Positions 36,385-45,126 of a stretch of 64,000 bases of DNA are shown here, piece by piece. The stretch lies in NCBI RefSeq assembly GCF_009797935.1, contig NZ_VOLC01000016.1, positions 98,127 through 162,126 of the forward strand, in the 5' to 3' direction. The position numbers and the translations under genes are program-made. The notes below the pieces were generated by a model. It was not told where the DNA came from, searched no databases, and saw nothing but the letters and a program-made list of their open reading frames with translations. Within the stretch, counting starts at the first letter, position 1; each line of letters starts with the position of its first letter. This stretch comes from Lunatibacter salilacus. GTDB taxonomy: Bacteria > Bacteroidota > Bacteroidia > Cytophagales > Cyclobacteriaceae.

Positions 36385-36633
36385 TCAAATTGCCAACAAA
36401 CTGACTACTGTTAAAATCAGAAAGCAGATAGCCATCAATGTAACCTTCCAGAATCGGTTTGCCTTGGCCAATTCCATAAACTCAAAAGCTACCAAATAAA
36501 ACTTCACTCCCGCTACTGTCATAAAAAACACAGCCAATAGCCCAAACATACTCCATTCAAAAATAAGAACTAAGCCAGTCAACAAGGTTAACCCAATCAA
36601 ACCAGTAAGAGTCAATAGCAATTGGTTTTTCAT
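36385..36633 (-). CDS. norF: Small membrane protein of the nor cluster, cytochrome oxidase subunit IV-like (NorF)
   Basis: 82 residues from ATG 36633, two bases after the norE stop; a longer frame from 36675 would run back into norE and is not needed. Three membrane helices (LLLTLTGLIGLTLLTGLVLIF, MFGLLAVFFMTVAGVKFYLVAF, KVTLMAICFLILTVVSLLAI) with the prokaryotic COX4-like FYLVAFEFMELA block. NorF supports NO reductase assembly or activity in denitrifiers. Last gene of norCBQDEF. Confidence 0.8.
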   Translation of the reverse strand: MKNQLLLTLTGLIGLTLLTGLVLIFEWSMFGLLAVFFMTVAGVKFYLVAFEFMELAKANRFWKVTLMAICFLILTVVSLLAI

Positions 36634-36635
36634 CC

Positions 36636-37223
36636 TTAGAATATCAAGTAAAGTGTAGGGAATAACAATAACCAAATCAAATCACACATATGCCAAAAGG
36701 CCGCTCCGGATTCTAGGTCGTCTACCGAAATATCAGTATCAACAGGTCTCATCTTATACAGCATCCATCCCAAAATCACCATTCCTACTAAGACATGTAC
36801 CAAATGGAATCCTGTGAGTAGCCAATAAAAAGTGAAAAACATATTGTCTTCCATATCAATTGAAGAAGTGAATTTTTCGTAGTATTCGAAGGATTTGATA
36901 CAGATAAATATCCCACCCCCAAGCAGTGTCCATTTCAAAAAGTGAATTGCTCTTTTCTTTCCTCCTCCTCTGTAACAACCAACTGCACTTGCCATCATAT
37001 ATCCGCTAACCAATAGTACAACCGTATTGACCGTACCTAAGCCAATATTCAGCTGCAAGCGGGATTCGTGGAAAAGAGCAGGCTCCATTCTTCCATAGTA
37101 CGCAAAACCTATTAAACCTAACCCAAATGTAACTAACTCAAGGAGAATAATAATCCAAATCATTAACCCACCTGGCGGGTAAAAAATATTTTTGTTATCC
37201 GGCCTTTCCTGTATCAATTCCAT
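36636..37223 (-). CDS. norE: Cytochrome oxidase subunit III-like protein NorE
   Basis: 195 residues, five membrane helices. The COX3 family shows in MIWIIILLELVTFGLGLIGFAYYGR, NTVVLLVSGYMMASAV and FYWLLTGFHLVHVLVGMVILGWMLYKMR, then HMCDLIWLLLFPTLYLIF. NorE occurs in nor clusters and is thought to help full NO reductase activity. Between norD (11 bases) and norF (2 bases). A standalone heme-copper oxidase subunit is ruled out by context. Confidence 0.88.
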   Translation of the reverse strand: MELIQERPDNKNIFYPPGGLMIWIIILLELVTFGLGLIGFAYYGRMEPALFHESRLQLNIGLGTVNTVVLLVSGYMMASAVGCYRGGGKKRAIHFLKWTLLGGGIFICIKSFEYYEKFTSSIDMEDNMFFTFYWLLTGFHLVHVLVGMVILGWMLYKMRPVDTDISVDDLESGAAFWHMCDLIWLLLFPTLYLIF

Positions 37224-37234
37224 ATTCTGTTAAT

Positions 37235-38992
37235 TTATTGATGTTTAATCTTTTCGTATAGGCTAACCAACGAATGTAACAACTCCACAGGTGTGGTCAG
37301 GATTTGGTAATGATTAAACATCTGTGGGAGATAGTACTTTGCCTGGGCCTCTATTGCCAATGCATAGGAATTGATATGCCTTTCATTCAGTTCTCTAAGT
37401 GCTTGCCTAACATCCTGAATGCCATAATTCCCCTCATATTTATCGTAATCATTTGGCTTACCGTCAGATATTAGAATAACCCATTTATTTTTAGTGTCCC
37501 TTTTATCCAATCTGGAACCGGCATGACGCAGCGCCGCTCCTATCCGGGTATAGCCTTGAGGTTCTACCGCACCAATTTTATGCTTCCCATTTTGCCAGGA
37601 TTCATCAAAATCCTTTAATGTGAGGTAAGTGGAATAATTTCTGGTTTTGGAATAAAAACTGTCTATGGAGAAATCAATATTAAACTCGTCCAATATTTCA
37701 CCGAAAAGAATAGAAACATCTTTTTCCACATCAATGACCCTGTTATTTGCCGCATATCCGTCGCTCGACAAACTGATATCCAACAAAAGCAAAATAGAAA
37801 GGTCCTTTTCCTTTTTGCGGTTTGAAATATAAATATTTTCAGATGGTGTCTTCCGGGCGTAAACATCGGTATAGAGGTCAGTAAGTGCATCAATGTCAAA
37901 CTCATCTCCTTGATTCTGTCTTCTTTGCTGCATCATTTTGTTATTGACTGAGGTCAGCATCTTCCGAAGTCCCATCAGTGTTGACCCATTTTCAGATATG
38001 GTTTTCTGATAATAGGAAATATCTGCATTTACCTGCAACCTCGGATATACCTTGCAAAAATTAGGTTTGTATCTCCTTTTTTTAAAATCCCACTCATCAT
38101 ATTCAAGGAACAGACCCTTTTCGTCAGATTCAGCGCTTTCTGAAATAGTGGTGTTTTCCACAAATTCAGCCTGATAGACGGAATGCGCCGTATCATCCAC
38201 CCTAACGGTAAACTTCATGCTCAATTCCTCCAATGCATCCTGGTGGTCTGCCAAATCATCTTTTCCATCAAAATCCCTCCACACTCCGTTAGCCTCCTCG
38301 GCCGTCTCCACCTTTTCAAAATTGTGGGTCATCACATAGTCTGCCTGTTGCTTTTTGTCAATGGTAAGGTTTTTCACTTCCTCTACGGCTTTGGCATTCA
38401 CAGTTGTTGTCGGTGAAGGATCCTTTCCCTTTTTTGTTTTTTCGTCGAAATCACGTAATTCTTCACCATTGGGGACATCTCCCCCATACATCCACTTCCC
38501 GTAAAGCCAAGAAAAATCCGCCGGCTCGTTAGGCTTTTTCTTTTCTTCAAAATATGTCCTCAACCGATTATGCAGCTGGAACGCTATCATAAAATCCTCC
38601 TTTAGCCTATCCAAAACCGCAGGTGCGCATTGCATGGCCATCTGTCGGGAAAGAGTGAGATCGGAGGTCTCCTTTAGCCAATTGGCCCCCAAATCCTGTT
38701 GTGCACTTAGATAAAGCATGCGGAAAAAGTAAAAAGAAAGGTTTTCTTCCCAAGACGGGAATTCGGAAAAGGATATTGGTAGAAAAAAGTTGTTATTTTT
38801 AAATCCTCCTTCCCTTTCGGCAGGGAAGATTTCGATCGCCTTCCCAGTAATAGCACGTGCTAAGAGCGTCAACCGTGGCTTGATCTTTTCCAAATCCACC
38901 TTATGGTCCATTTTCTCCTCACTGGACTTTCGGCTTCTTCTGAAGTATTTGACTACGCTGCCATATATCCACTCATCTAAATCAAGTCCCAT
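37235..38992 (-). CDS. norD: NO reductase activation protein NorD (VWA domain)
   Basis: 585 residues. A helical N-terminal region with the NorD-like family text (LDEWIYGSVVKYFRR) is followed by a charged central part and a C-terminal von Willebrand A domain from about residue 385. It carries the MIDAS motif DISLSSD and later WVILISDGKPNDYD and QGYTRIGAALRHAG. With the AAA+ ATPase NorQ it inserts the non-heme iron or otherwise matures NorB. 15 bases after norQ. Confidence 0.9.
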   Translation of the reverse strand: MGLDLDEWIYGSVVKYFRRSRKSSEEKMDHKVDLEKIKPRLTLLARAITGKAIEIFPAEREGGFKNNNFFLPISFSEFPSWEENLSFYFFRMLYLSAQQDLGANWLKETSDLTLSRQMAMQCAPAVLDRLKEDFMIAFQLHNRLRTYFEEKKKPNEPADFSWLYGKWMYGGDVPNGEELRDFDEKTKKGKDPSPTTTVNAKAVEEVKNLTIDKKQQADYVMTHNFEKVETAEEANGVWRDFDGKDDLADHQDALEELSMKFTVRVDDTAHSVYQAEFVENTTISESAESDEKGLFLEYDEWDFKKRRYKPNFCKVYPRLQVNADISYYQKTISENGSTLMGLRKMLTSVNNKMMQQRRQNQGDEFDIDALTDLYTDVYARKTPSENIYISNRKKEKDLSILLLLDISLSSDGYAANNRVIDVEKDVSILFGEILDEFNIDFSIDSFYSKTRNYSTYLTLKDFDESWQNGKHKIGAVEPQGYTRIGAALRHAGSRLDKRDTKNKWVILISDGKPNDYDKYEGNYGIQDVRQALRELNERHINSYALAIEAQAKYYLPQMFNHYQILTTPVELLHSLVSLYEKIKHQ

Positions 38993-39007
38993 AGTTCATA
39001 TTTCAAT

Positions 39008-39787
39008 TTATATCATCAACCCTACCAAATCCTTTAATGACTGAACAGTCTGCGGGTCATCGGTAAGTGGTTCCACCACCGCAACATTGACAGAGAGTCT
39101 TTTGGGCAACCCGCTATGGATCAATTTAGCGGCGTCTACCAACAGCCTAGTGGAAACAGTTTCCGTAAGGCCCAGTTCTGTCAGGTTTCTGATTTTACGC
39201 CCAATGGCTACCAGCTTTTTGGCAATATCCCCATCTACTCCAGATTCATTTATCACAATCTCCGTCTCGATTTTGGCTTCCGGATAGGCAAAAGAGAGCG
39301 CAATGAATCGCTGCCTTGTGGAAGGCTTGAGCTCTTTAAATCCCCGTTGATAACCGGGATTGAATGAAGCGATAAGCATAAAATCCTCGTGGGCTTTGAC
39401 CGTTTCACCCAATTTGTCAATAAAAAGCTCCCTCCTGTGGTCTGTCAGGGAGTGTATAGCCACGATAACATCCGGTCTCGCTTCGGCAACTTCATCCAAG
39501 TAAAGAAAGGCACCTTCTCTTACCGCAGTCGTCAAGGGGCCATCCAGCCAGACCGTTTCCGCGCCCTTGATGATGAACCTACCAATTAGATCCGTTGAGG
39601 AGGTTTCTTCATGACAGCTAATTGTAATCAGCTTTTTTTCAAGCACATGCGCCATATACTCCACAAACCTCGATTTACCAGTCCCTGTGGGGCCTTTGAG
39701 TAAGAGGGGTAAATTGTTTTGAAAGGCATGGGAAAAGACCTCGGATTCTTTTTGTGTTTCGTGGTAATAGGGAGCTGTAAGAATCAT
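39008..39787 (-). CDS. norQ: MoxR-type AAA+ ATPase NorQ
   Basis: 259 residues from ATG 39787 (MILTAPYYHETQKE), which matches the usual NorQ/CbbQ start; a TTG at 39820 would add 11 residues. Walker A GPTGTGKSRF, Walker B FLYLDEVAEARPDV, sensor 1 LIASFNPGYQRG and the Arg finger STRQRF are all present. Works with NorD as a chaperone that remodels NO reductase. Located between norB and norD in the usual order. Confidence 0.93.
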   Translation of the reverse strand: MILTAPYYHETQKESEVFSHAFQNNLPLLLKGPTGTGKSRFVEYMAHVLEKKLITISCHEETSSTDLIGRFIIKGAETVWLDGPLTTAVREGAFLYLDEVAEARPDVIVAIHSLTDHRRELFIDKLGETVKAHEDFMLIASFNPGYQRGFKELKPSTRQRFIALSFAYPEAKIETEIVINESGVDGDIAKKLVAIGRKIRNLTELGLTETVSTRLLVDAAKLIHSGLPKRLSVNVAVVEPLTDDPQTVQSLKDLVGLMI

Positions 39788-39933
39788 ATTTATTGATTGA
39801 TGAATATTTTTGGAATCCAAGTCTTCATTGAGATGAACTGGGTCTTAATTAAAATTTACTGCCGTCCCCCCGGTTTTAATATTCTACTGAAAGGGCCTTC
39901 ATAATGTTGGCCCAACAGCGTGGGGTGAATCCA

Positions 39934-41295
39934 TTATTTCACTAATATATGTTCTTCTTCCTCTTTCATCTCAAGAGCCTCATCTGTAGGCCGACCAAAT
40001 TTGATGAATTCGTATATATATAGTGTGATACCAGTAGCGAAAACAGTGGCGTTAATCAGCATCACTACAAAGTGGATCTTCACTTCTTCCTGTGCCACCA
40101 TAAAATCCATACCTAGTCTTCTCTCAAGGTAAACCTGCACCACTCCCGCAACTCCCAGAGCTACCACCATTCCCAACATACCAATATTGGAAAGCCAAAA
40201 GGCGAGGTGTCCGTTTAGCTTGTCATAGCGTTTTCTTCCGGTCATATTGGGCATGGCATAGCTGATAATGGCGAGAACGATCATAGCGTAGGCTCCCCAG
40301 AAAGCATAATGCCCGTGCATGGCTGTGACTAAGGTTCCATGTGTATACAGGTTGGTCTGAGGCAATGTATGCGCAAAGCCAAGTAATCCCGCTCCTACAA
40401 AGGACACAATTGCCGCGCCGATTGTCCAAAAAAGTGCTAGTTTGTTTGGGTGGTTTTTTTCACCTTTTCTATACATGTAGACAGCAAACAAAGCCATGGC
40501 AAGAAATGCAAGTGGTTCCAGGGCTGAAAAAACACCCCCAACTATCAGCCATATTTTATTGACACCAATATAGTAATAGTGGTGGCCGGTCCCGAGAATT
40601 CCTGAAAGAAAGGTAAGTCCAACAATGACATAAAGCCATTTTTCGATCACCTCCCGGTCCACTCCCGTCAGTTTGATCAGAAGAAATGCGAGGATACCGC
40701 CCATAATTAGTTCCCATACACCTTCTACCCAAAGATGGACAACCCACCAACGGAAAAAGGAATCCGTTACTTGGGAATCAAACCAAATCATACCAGGTAG
40801 ATAGAGCAACGCCGCAAACACCAATCCCATAACCATGACCAAGGCCGTCGTTGTCTGCCGTTTTCCTTTAAATAAGGTTGCCAGAATAATTCCCAAAAAG
40901 AGTAGGACATTGACAACGACCAGATAGTCCAATTCCCTGGGGATTTCCAGGAATTTCCGCCCTTCCCAGATATTGAAATGGTATCCGGTAATGGCAGCGA
41001 CACCTACAAGGGCCAATGAAATCAATTGTACATAAGCTAGCTTGACACTCACCAACTCCCGCTGCGCTTCCTCAGGAATGATATAATAAGCAGCACCCAT
41101 AAACCCTGTCAGCAACCATATTACCAACAGATTGGTATGAACAGCCCGTGCGGTATTAAAAGGAATCCAGTCATGGAGTCCGTCCATTCCGATACGGGCA
41201 AAACCCATAATAAAACCGTAGACAATCTGCAATGCGAAGAGCAGCATACACAAGGCGAAAAACCAGTAGGCTACCTGTTGGGATTTATATTTCAT
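39934..41295 (-). CDS. norB: Nitric oxide reductase large subunit (cNOR)
   Basis: 453 residues with 12 predicted helices of the heme-copper oxidase superfamily. Visible marks are VHTNLLVIWLLTGFMGAAYYIIPEE (first heme His), the active-site stretch WWVVHLWVEGVWELIMGGILAFLL with the FeB His and Glu, GTGHHYYYIGVNKIWL with two FeB His, and HTLPQTNLYTHGTLVTAMHGHYAFWGAYA with heme-ligating His. No N-terminal quinol-oxidase extension is present, so it is the cytochrome c-linked type and pairs with NorC 12 bases upstream. Converts two NO to N2O. Confidence 0.95.
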   Translation of the reverse strand: MKYKSQQVAYWFFALCMLLFALQIVYGFIMGFARIGMDGLHDWIPFNTARAVHTNLLVIWLLTGFMGAAYYIIPEEAQRELVSVKLAYVQLISLALVGVAAITGYHFNIWEGRKFLEIPRELDYLVVVNVLLFLGIILATLFKGKRQTTTALVMVMGLVFAALLYLPGMIWFDSQVTDSFFRWWVVHLWVEGVWELIMGGILAFLLIKLTGVDREVIEKWLYVIVGLTFLSGILGTGHHYYYIGVNKIWLIVGGVFSALEPLAFLAMALFAVYMYRKGEKNHPNKLALFWTIGAAIVSFVGAGLLGFAHTLPQTNLYTHGTLVTAMHGHYAFWGAYAMIVLAIISYAMPNMTGRKRYDKLNGHLAFWLSNIGMLGMVVALGVAGVVQVYLERRLGMDFMVAQEEVKIHFVVMLINATVFATGITLYIYEFIKFGRPTDEALEMKEEEEHILVK

Positions 41296-41307
41296 AGTAT
41301 TGGTGGT

Positions 41308-41739
41308 TTATTTGTCTTTAGCTAAAGGGGAAACGATGCGTTCAAAACCATTGAGATCTAATTGGCCTATCCATTTAAAATACTCAACCATGGCATCAGC
41401 TTCCTCATCGGTCATTTCGTAAGCTACCATCTTACGTCCGTTGGGTGCCCAAGGTACCGGAGATTGCAGAATAGCTTTGACAAGTGGCGCTCCTTTTCGG
41501 TCAATTACTTTGGTAAGTTCCGGGGCATAATAGGCACCTTCTCCCATTATGGTATGGCAACCCATACAGTTGTTGGCTTCCCAGAGGTGCTTGCCTTTTA
41601 TCACCTGCTCGGTGATGTTATGGTGGTTGGTTTGGTCATTGCTTGGAGCTAAAGAATAGATAGTCAATCCGATAAATATCAGAAATGTGACTGCTGTACC
41701 TCCAAAGAAAAATGCCCTTGCTTGTGATTTTGATAGCAT
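41308..41739 (-). CDS. norC: Nitric oxide reductase cytochrome c subunit
   Basis: 143 residues. One N-terminal membrane helix (FFGGTAVTFLIFIGLTIYSL) and a periplasmic cytochrome c domain with CMGCH at 58-62 and GEGAYYAPELTKV typical of NorC. A Met in GRKMVAYEMTDEEAD provides the sixth ligand. It hands electrons to NorB. First gene of the nor operon, facing away from nirK across a 315-base gap. Confidence 0.95.
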   Translation of the reverse strand: MLSKSQARAFFFGGTAVTFLIFIGLTIYSLAPSNDQTNHHNITEQVIKGKHLWEANNCMGCHTIMGEGAYYAPELTKVIDRKGAPLVKAILQSPVPWAPNGRKMVAYEMTDEEADAMVEYFKWIGQLDLNGFERIVSPLAKDK

Positions 41740-42054
41740 ATGAATTTGGGTTTAAAATAATCGTAAAAGGAATATTAAAATACCTGTTAATCTTTTATGA
41801 CGCTAATATAAGAATCATTGGTAAAAACCAACACCAATAGACTAAAAAAAATATTTTCAACAGCAAATCAAAATTATTAATACATTACAAGTGCGAATTG
41901 TATGATAAAATATCTACAAATTCCTGATAAAAGTCATGAAATTCCTCAGGTTTTTACTTTTATTTTGTGCCATATCAATTTTGATTTTTCGCTAAAAAAC
42001 AGATAACATCTGATTGTTAAATAAACTCAAATTAAAAACTTAGAAAAACAGACC
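41740..42054. promoter_or_regulatory. Divergent norC-nirK control region
   Basis: 315 AT-rich bases that must hold both promoters. A 12-bp palindrome ATCAATTTTGAT is at 41974-41985, about 70 bases before nirK. It is shorter than the TTGAT-N4-ATCAA Fnr/NnrR box and in reversed order, so it is only a candidate operator. TTTATTTTG at about 41959 resembles the Bacteroidota TAnnTTTG -7 element for nirK. Confidence 0.35.
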
Positions 42055-43527
42055 ATGAAAAAGGAAAAGTTTTATCAATTTAAAGGAGTTTTTTATCCTT
42101 TACTCTTTTTATTAATAACTCTAACGAACTACAGTTGTCAGGAAAATAAGGCAAGTACAAATGGGAAATTCATCAAGGATGCCAGTAAGATCAAGGTATT
42201 CGGCGAGATGATTGCTGAGTTAACTGACCCACCCTTTGTACCCGCTCCCATCGGCAACAGGCCGGCCATGAAGCTGTACATGGAAATGGAGATTATCGAA
42301 GAGGAAGCTGAAATGGCCGACGGGGTTACTTACATGTATTGGACTTTTGGAGGAACAGTTCCCGGATCTTTTATCCGAACGCGAGTAGGAGATTTGGTAG
42401 AATTCAAAATCAAAAACCATCCCGACAACAAACTCCCCCACAATATTGACCTACATGCAGTCACGGGACAGGGTGGCGGTGCAGAGGCATCATTTGTAGC
42501 ACCGGGTCATGAGAAGACATTTTCCTTCAAACTCATCAACCCTGGGCTGTATGTATATCACTGCGCCACAGCTCCGGTAGGCATGCACGTTGCGAATGGG
42601 ATGTATGGATTGATTTTGGTTGAACCGGAAGGGGGACTTCCTCCGGTTGACAAGGAATTCTATGTCATGCAGGGGGATTTTTATACCGAGGGAAAATTTG
42701 GCCAGCCCGGATATCAGCCCTTTGACATGCAAAAAGCAATTGACGAAAACCCAGACTACGTAGTGTTCAACGGCAAAGTCAATTCGCTTACCGGTGACAA
42801 TGCCCTTACAGCCACTGCGGGAGAAACAGTACGACTTTTCTTTGGAAATGGCGGCCCAAATCTGGCTTCATCCTTCCACGTAATTGGTGAAATATTTGAC
42901 AGGGTGTATGTAGATGGAGGGGATCAGATCAATTACAATGTGGGCACCACGCTTATTCCCGCCGGAGGAGCCGCAATATTGGAATTTAAAGTAGAAGTAC
43001 CTTCCAATTTGGTTTTGGTAGATCACTCCATTTTCAGGGCATTTAATAAAGGTGCTTTGGGGATTATTTCTGTCACAGGAGACGAAAATCCCACCATTTT
43101 TGCAGGTGAGATAATGGAAGGCATTTATAAACCGGAAGGCTCGATCATTCAAAACATGCCTAAAGATGGGATCGCTATTGAGGTACCAAAGGACTTAAAC
43201 AAATCTGAAAAAATAGAAGCCGGGAAAAAATTATATATGCAGGCTTGCTTTGCCTGTCACCAGGCAAATGGCGAAGGCATCGCCAATGCTTTCCCACCTT
43301 TAGCTCAGGCCGACTACCTAAATGCGGATGAAGACAGAGCTATCGACGCCCTTATTCACGGACTTTCCGGAGAGATAACGGTCAATGGCAAAAAGTACAA
43401 CAGTATCATGCCTTCCCAGCAACTTACCGATGATGAGGTAGCCAGTGTTTTGACCTATGTGTACAATAGTTGGGGCAACAATGGTTCGGAAATCACTTCC
43501 GAAATGGTTAAAAAGAGACGGAGATAA
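42055..43527 (+). CDS. nirK: Copper nitrite reductase fused to a C-terminal cytochrome c
   Basis: 490 residues. Lipobox cysteine at 28 (LTNYSC), so probably a membrane-anchored lipoprotein. The two cupredoxin domains carry type 1 copper ligands His129, Cys170, His178 and Met183, and type 2 ligands His134, His169 and His324. Catalytic Asp132 (NIDLHA) and His275 (SSFHVIGE) are also intact. After a linker, residues 385-490 form a cytochrome c domain with CFACHQANGEG (398-402) and Met in NSIMPSQQ. The fused heme domain should deliver electrons straight to type 1 copper. It makes NO from nitrite, which the divergent cNOR removes. It overlaps the next gene at TAATG. Confidence 0.95.
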   Translation: MKKEKFYQFKGVFYPLLFLLITLTNYSCQENKASTNGKFIKDASKIKVFGEMIAELTDPPFVPAPIGNRPAMKLYMEMEIIEEEAEMADGVTYMYWTFGGTVPGSFIRTRVGDLVEFKIKNHPDNKLPHNIDLHAVTGQGGGAEASFVAPGHEKTFSFKLINPGLYVYHCATAPVGMHVANGMYGLILVEPEGGLPPVDKEFYVMQGDFYTEGKFGQPGYQPFDMQKAIDENPDYVVFNGKVNSLTGDNALTATAGETVRLFFGNGGPNLASSFHVIGEIFDRVYVDGGDQINYNVGTTLIPAGGAAILEFKVEVPSNLVLVDHSIFRAFNKGALGIISVTGDENPTIFAGEIMEGIYKPEGSIIQNMPKDGIAIEVPKDLNKSEKIEAGKKLYMQACFACHQANGEGIANAFPPLAQADYLNADEDRAIDALIHGLSGEITVNGKKYNSIMPSQQLTDDEVASVLTYVYNSWGNNGSEITSEMVKKRRR

Positions 43528-44315
43528 TGGGAAAACTGCTAGCATTTTGGTTATGCACGCTGCTTGCCTCCTATACGTCCGCACAGCATGTGGAAATGGT
43601 ACTCGTAAATGAGGGGATCTATACCCCTCTTTACGGAAGTGCCGAAGAGGGACAAGTAAGTGTAAGTGCCTTTTATATGGATGTAATACCGGTTTCGCAC
43701 GGAGATTTTCTTGAATTTGTAAGAGAATTCCCCCAATGGCAAAAAGGAAATGTCATAAAACTCTTCGCTGACGAGAGATACCTTGACAACTGGACTGGCA
43801 CAACCAGTTTCCCCGAGTATTTAAAGGATAAACCGGTTAATAATGTTTCCTGGTTTGCCGCAAAAGCATATTGTGAATGTCGGGGAAAGCGTTTGCCTAC
43901 TGTGGATGAATGGGAGTTCGCCGCTATGGCTAGTGAAGATAAAGCTGATGCGCGTCGGGACAGCTTATACAATGTTGGTATACTGAGAAGCTATGAAAAA
44001 CCCAAAACGTACCTTACATCAGTAGGCCAGAGTCCAAAAAATTATTGGGGAGTAAAAGACCTGCATGGTTTGGTGTGGGAATGGACGCTCGATTTTAATT
44101 CCATCATCATAACGGGGGAATCAAGGAACAATGGCAATACAGACAGGGGATTATTTTGTGCATCAGGCGCAGTTGGTGCCAGCGACTTGATGAACTACGC
44201 CGCATTTATGCGGTATGCATTACGATCCAGCTTAAAGGCTAATTATTCACTCACCAACCTTGGGTTTAGATGTGTTGCGGATACCGAAAACTATGATTTA
44301 ATAACCAAAAAATAG
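43527..44315 (+). CDS. Exported SUMF1/formylglycine-generating-like protein in the nirK operon
   Basis: 262 residues with a signal peptide (MGKLLAFWLCTLLASYTSAQ). The FGE-sulfatase fold is clear: FYMDVIPVSHGDFLEFV, KPVNNVSWFAAKAYCECRGKRLPTVDEWEFAA, LHGLVWEWTLDF, and C-terminal NLGFRCV. The usual RGGSW box is replaced by LFCASGAVGASDLMNYAAFMRYALRSS, so it is a divergent branch and probably not a sulfatase activator; no sulfatase is near. One-base overlap with nirK and a copper chaperone downstream suggest a periplasmic role in NirK maturation or electron transfer. This is inference. Confidence 0.85.
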   Translation: MGKLLAFWLCTLLASYTSAQHVEMVLVNEGIYTPLYGSAEEGQVSVSAFYMDVIPVSHGDFLEFVREFPQWQKGNVIKLFADERYLDNWTGTTSFPEYLKDKPVNNVSWFAAKAYCECRGKRLPTVDEWEFAAMASEDKADARRDSLYNVGILRSYEKPKTYLTSVGQSPKNYWGVKDLHGLVWEWTLDFNSIIITGESRNNGNTDRGLFCASGAVGASDLMNYAAFMRYALRSSLKANYSLTNLGFRCVADTENYDLITKK

Positions 44316-44365
44316 ACGCATACAGGCCCATTTAATCTATCAAAATTATTTAAAGCAAGTCTACT

Positions 44366-44956
44366 ATGAAGTTATTTCTTTCAATTCCTCTACTGATCTT
44401 CATTTTCTCATGCAATGAGAACAATATATCCAAAGAGATCGTCATTGAAGATGACACCATGCATGAAATGTCCATTTATCAACTGCCGTCTGTATGGAAT
44501 ACCCAAGATGGCAAACAGATTGAATTCAAGGATCTGAAGGGAGAAACCCTGGCCGTAGTTATGATTTACACAGCTTGCCGCACAGCCTGTCCCCGATTGG
44601 TTGCTGATATGAGGTCTATAGAAACAGCCGTCAGCACCGAAAAAACGGGTGGGGTAAAATACGTATTGGTGAGTATAGACCCAGTGGCGGACAGCCCAGA
44701 GCGGCTAAAAGCCTTTGCCAAGGAAAACGGGATGGATGGGCCTGAGTGGCTGTTTCTTCAGGGTACGGAAGATGGTGTCCGGGATTTCGCCAATATTCTG
44801 GCGGTAAAATATAAGAAAATAAGCCCCATAGATTTTTCCCACTCCAATATCATCTCCGTATTTGACCGCCAAGGTGTCATGACCTATCAAAAAGAAGGTT
44901 TGGGATTGGAAAATCAGGATGTAGTCAACGAAATTATTGAGACAGCTAAAAGGTAA
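44366..44956 (+). CDS. SCO1/SenC-type copper chaperone lipoprotein
   Basis: 196 residues with a lipobox (FIFSC, Cys16) and a thioredoxin-like fold. The copper site is CRTAC (Cys71, Cys75) in YTACRTACPRL with distal His159 in DFSHSNIISVFD, the SCO pattern CxxxC plus His. It lies 50 bases after the SUMF-like gene. Copper delivery to NirK (type 1 or 2 sites) is the simple reading; a link to a CuA oxidase cannot be excluded. Confidence 0.9.
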   Translation: MKLFLSIPLLIFIFSCNENNISKEIVIEDDTMHEMSIYQLPSVWNTQDGKQIEFKDLKGETLAVVMIYTACRTACPRLVADMRSIETAVSTEKTGGVKYVLVSIDPVADSPERLKAFAKENGMDGPEWLFLQGTEDGVRDFANILAVKYKKISPIDFSHSNIISVFDRQGVMTYQKEGLGLENQDVVNEIIETAKR

Positions 44957-45126
44957 CAACCTTACAGATGAGGTCTGTTTTTCAACTATACGAATAATTG
45001 GTTTTCGTATAAAAGATAAAAACAGGGAAAAGTCTATTTTTAACTTTAATGATATTGTTCGTTAGAGAAAAACATTCAAACTAAAAATTTAACCGGTGTA
45101 TTCTTGGGTTAATGCAAACCCTTTAG

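Noticed and set aside
36385..36675. Longer norF start at 36675
   Set aside because: It overlaps norE and adds 14 atypical residues; ATG 36633 gives a tidy 2-base spacing after the norE stop.
41974..41985. Fnr/NnrR box in the norC-nirK gap
   Set aside because: ATCAATTTTGAT lacks the TTGAT-N4-ATCAA order and spacing; kept only as a weak palindrome.
45000..45126. Possible small gene or terminator between SCO and mlaD
   Set aside because: Convergent gap with no convincing hairpin or coding frame.
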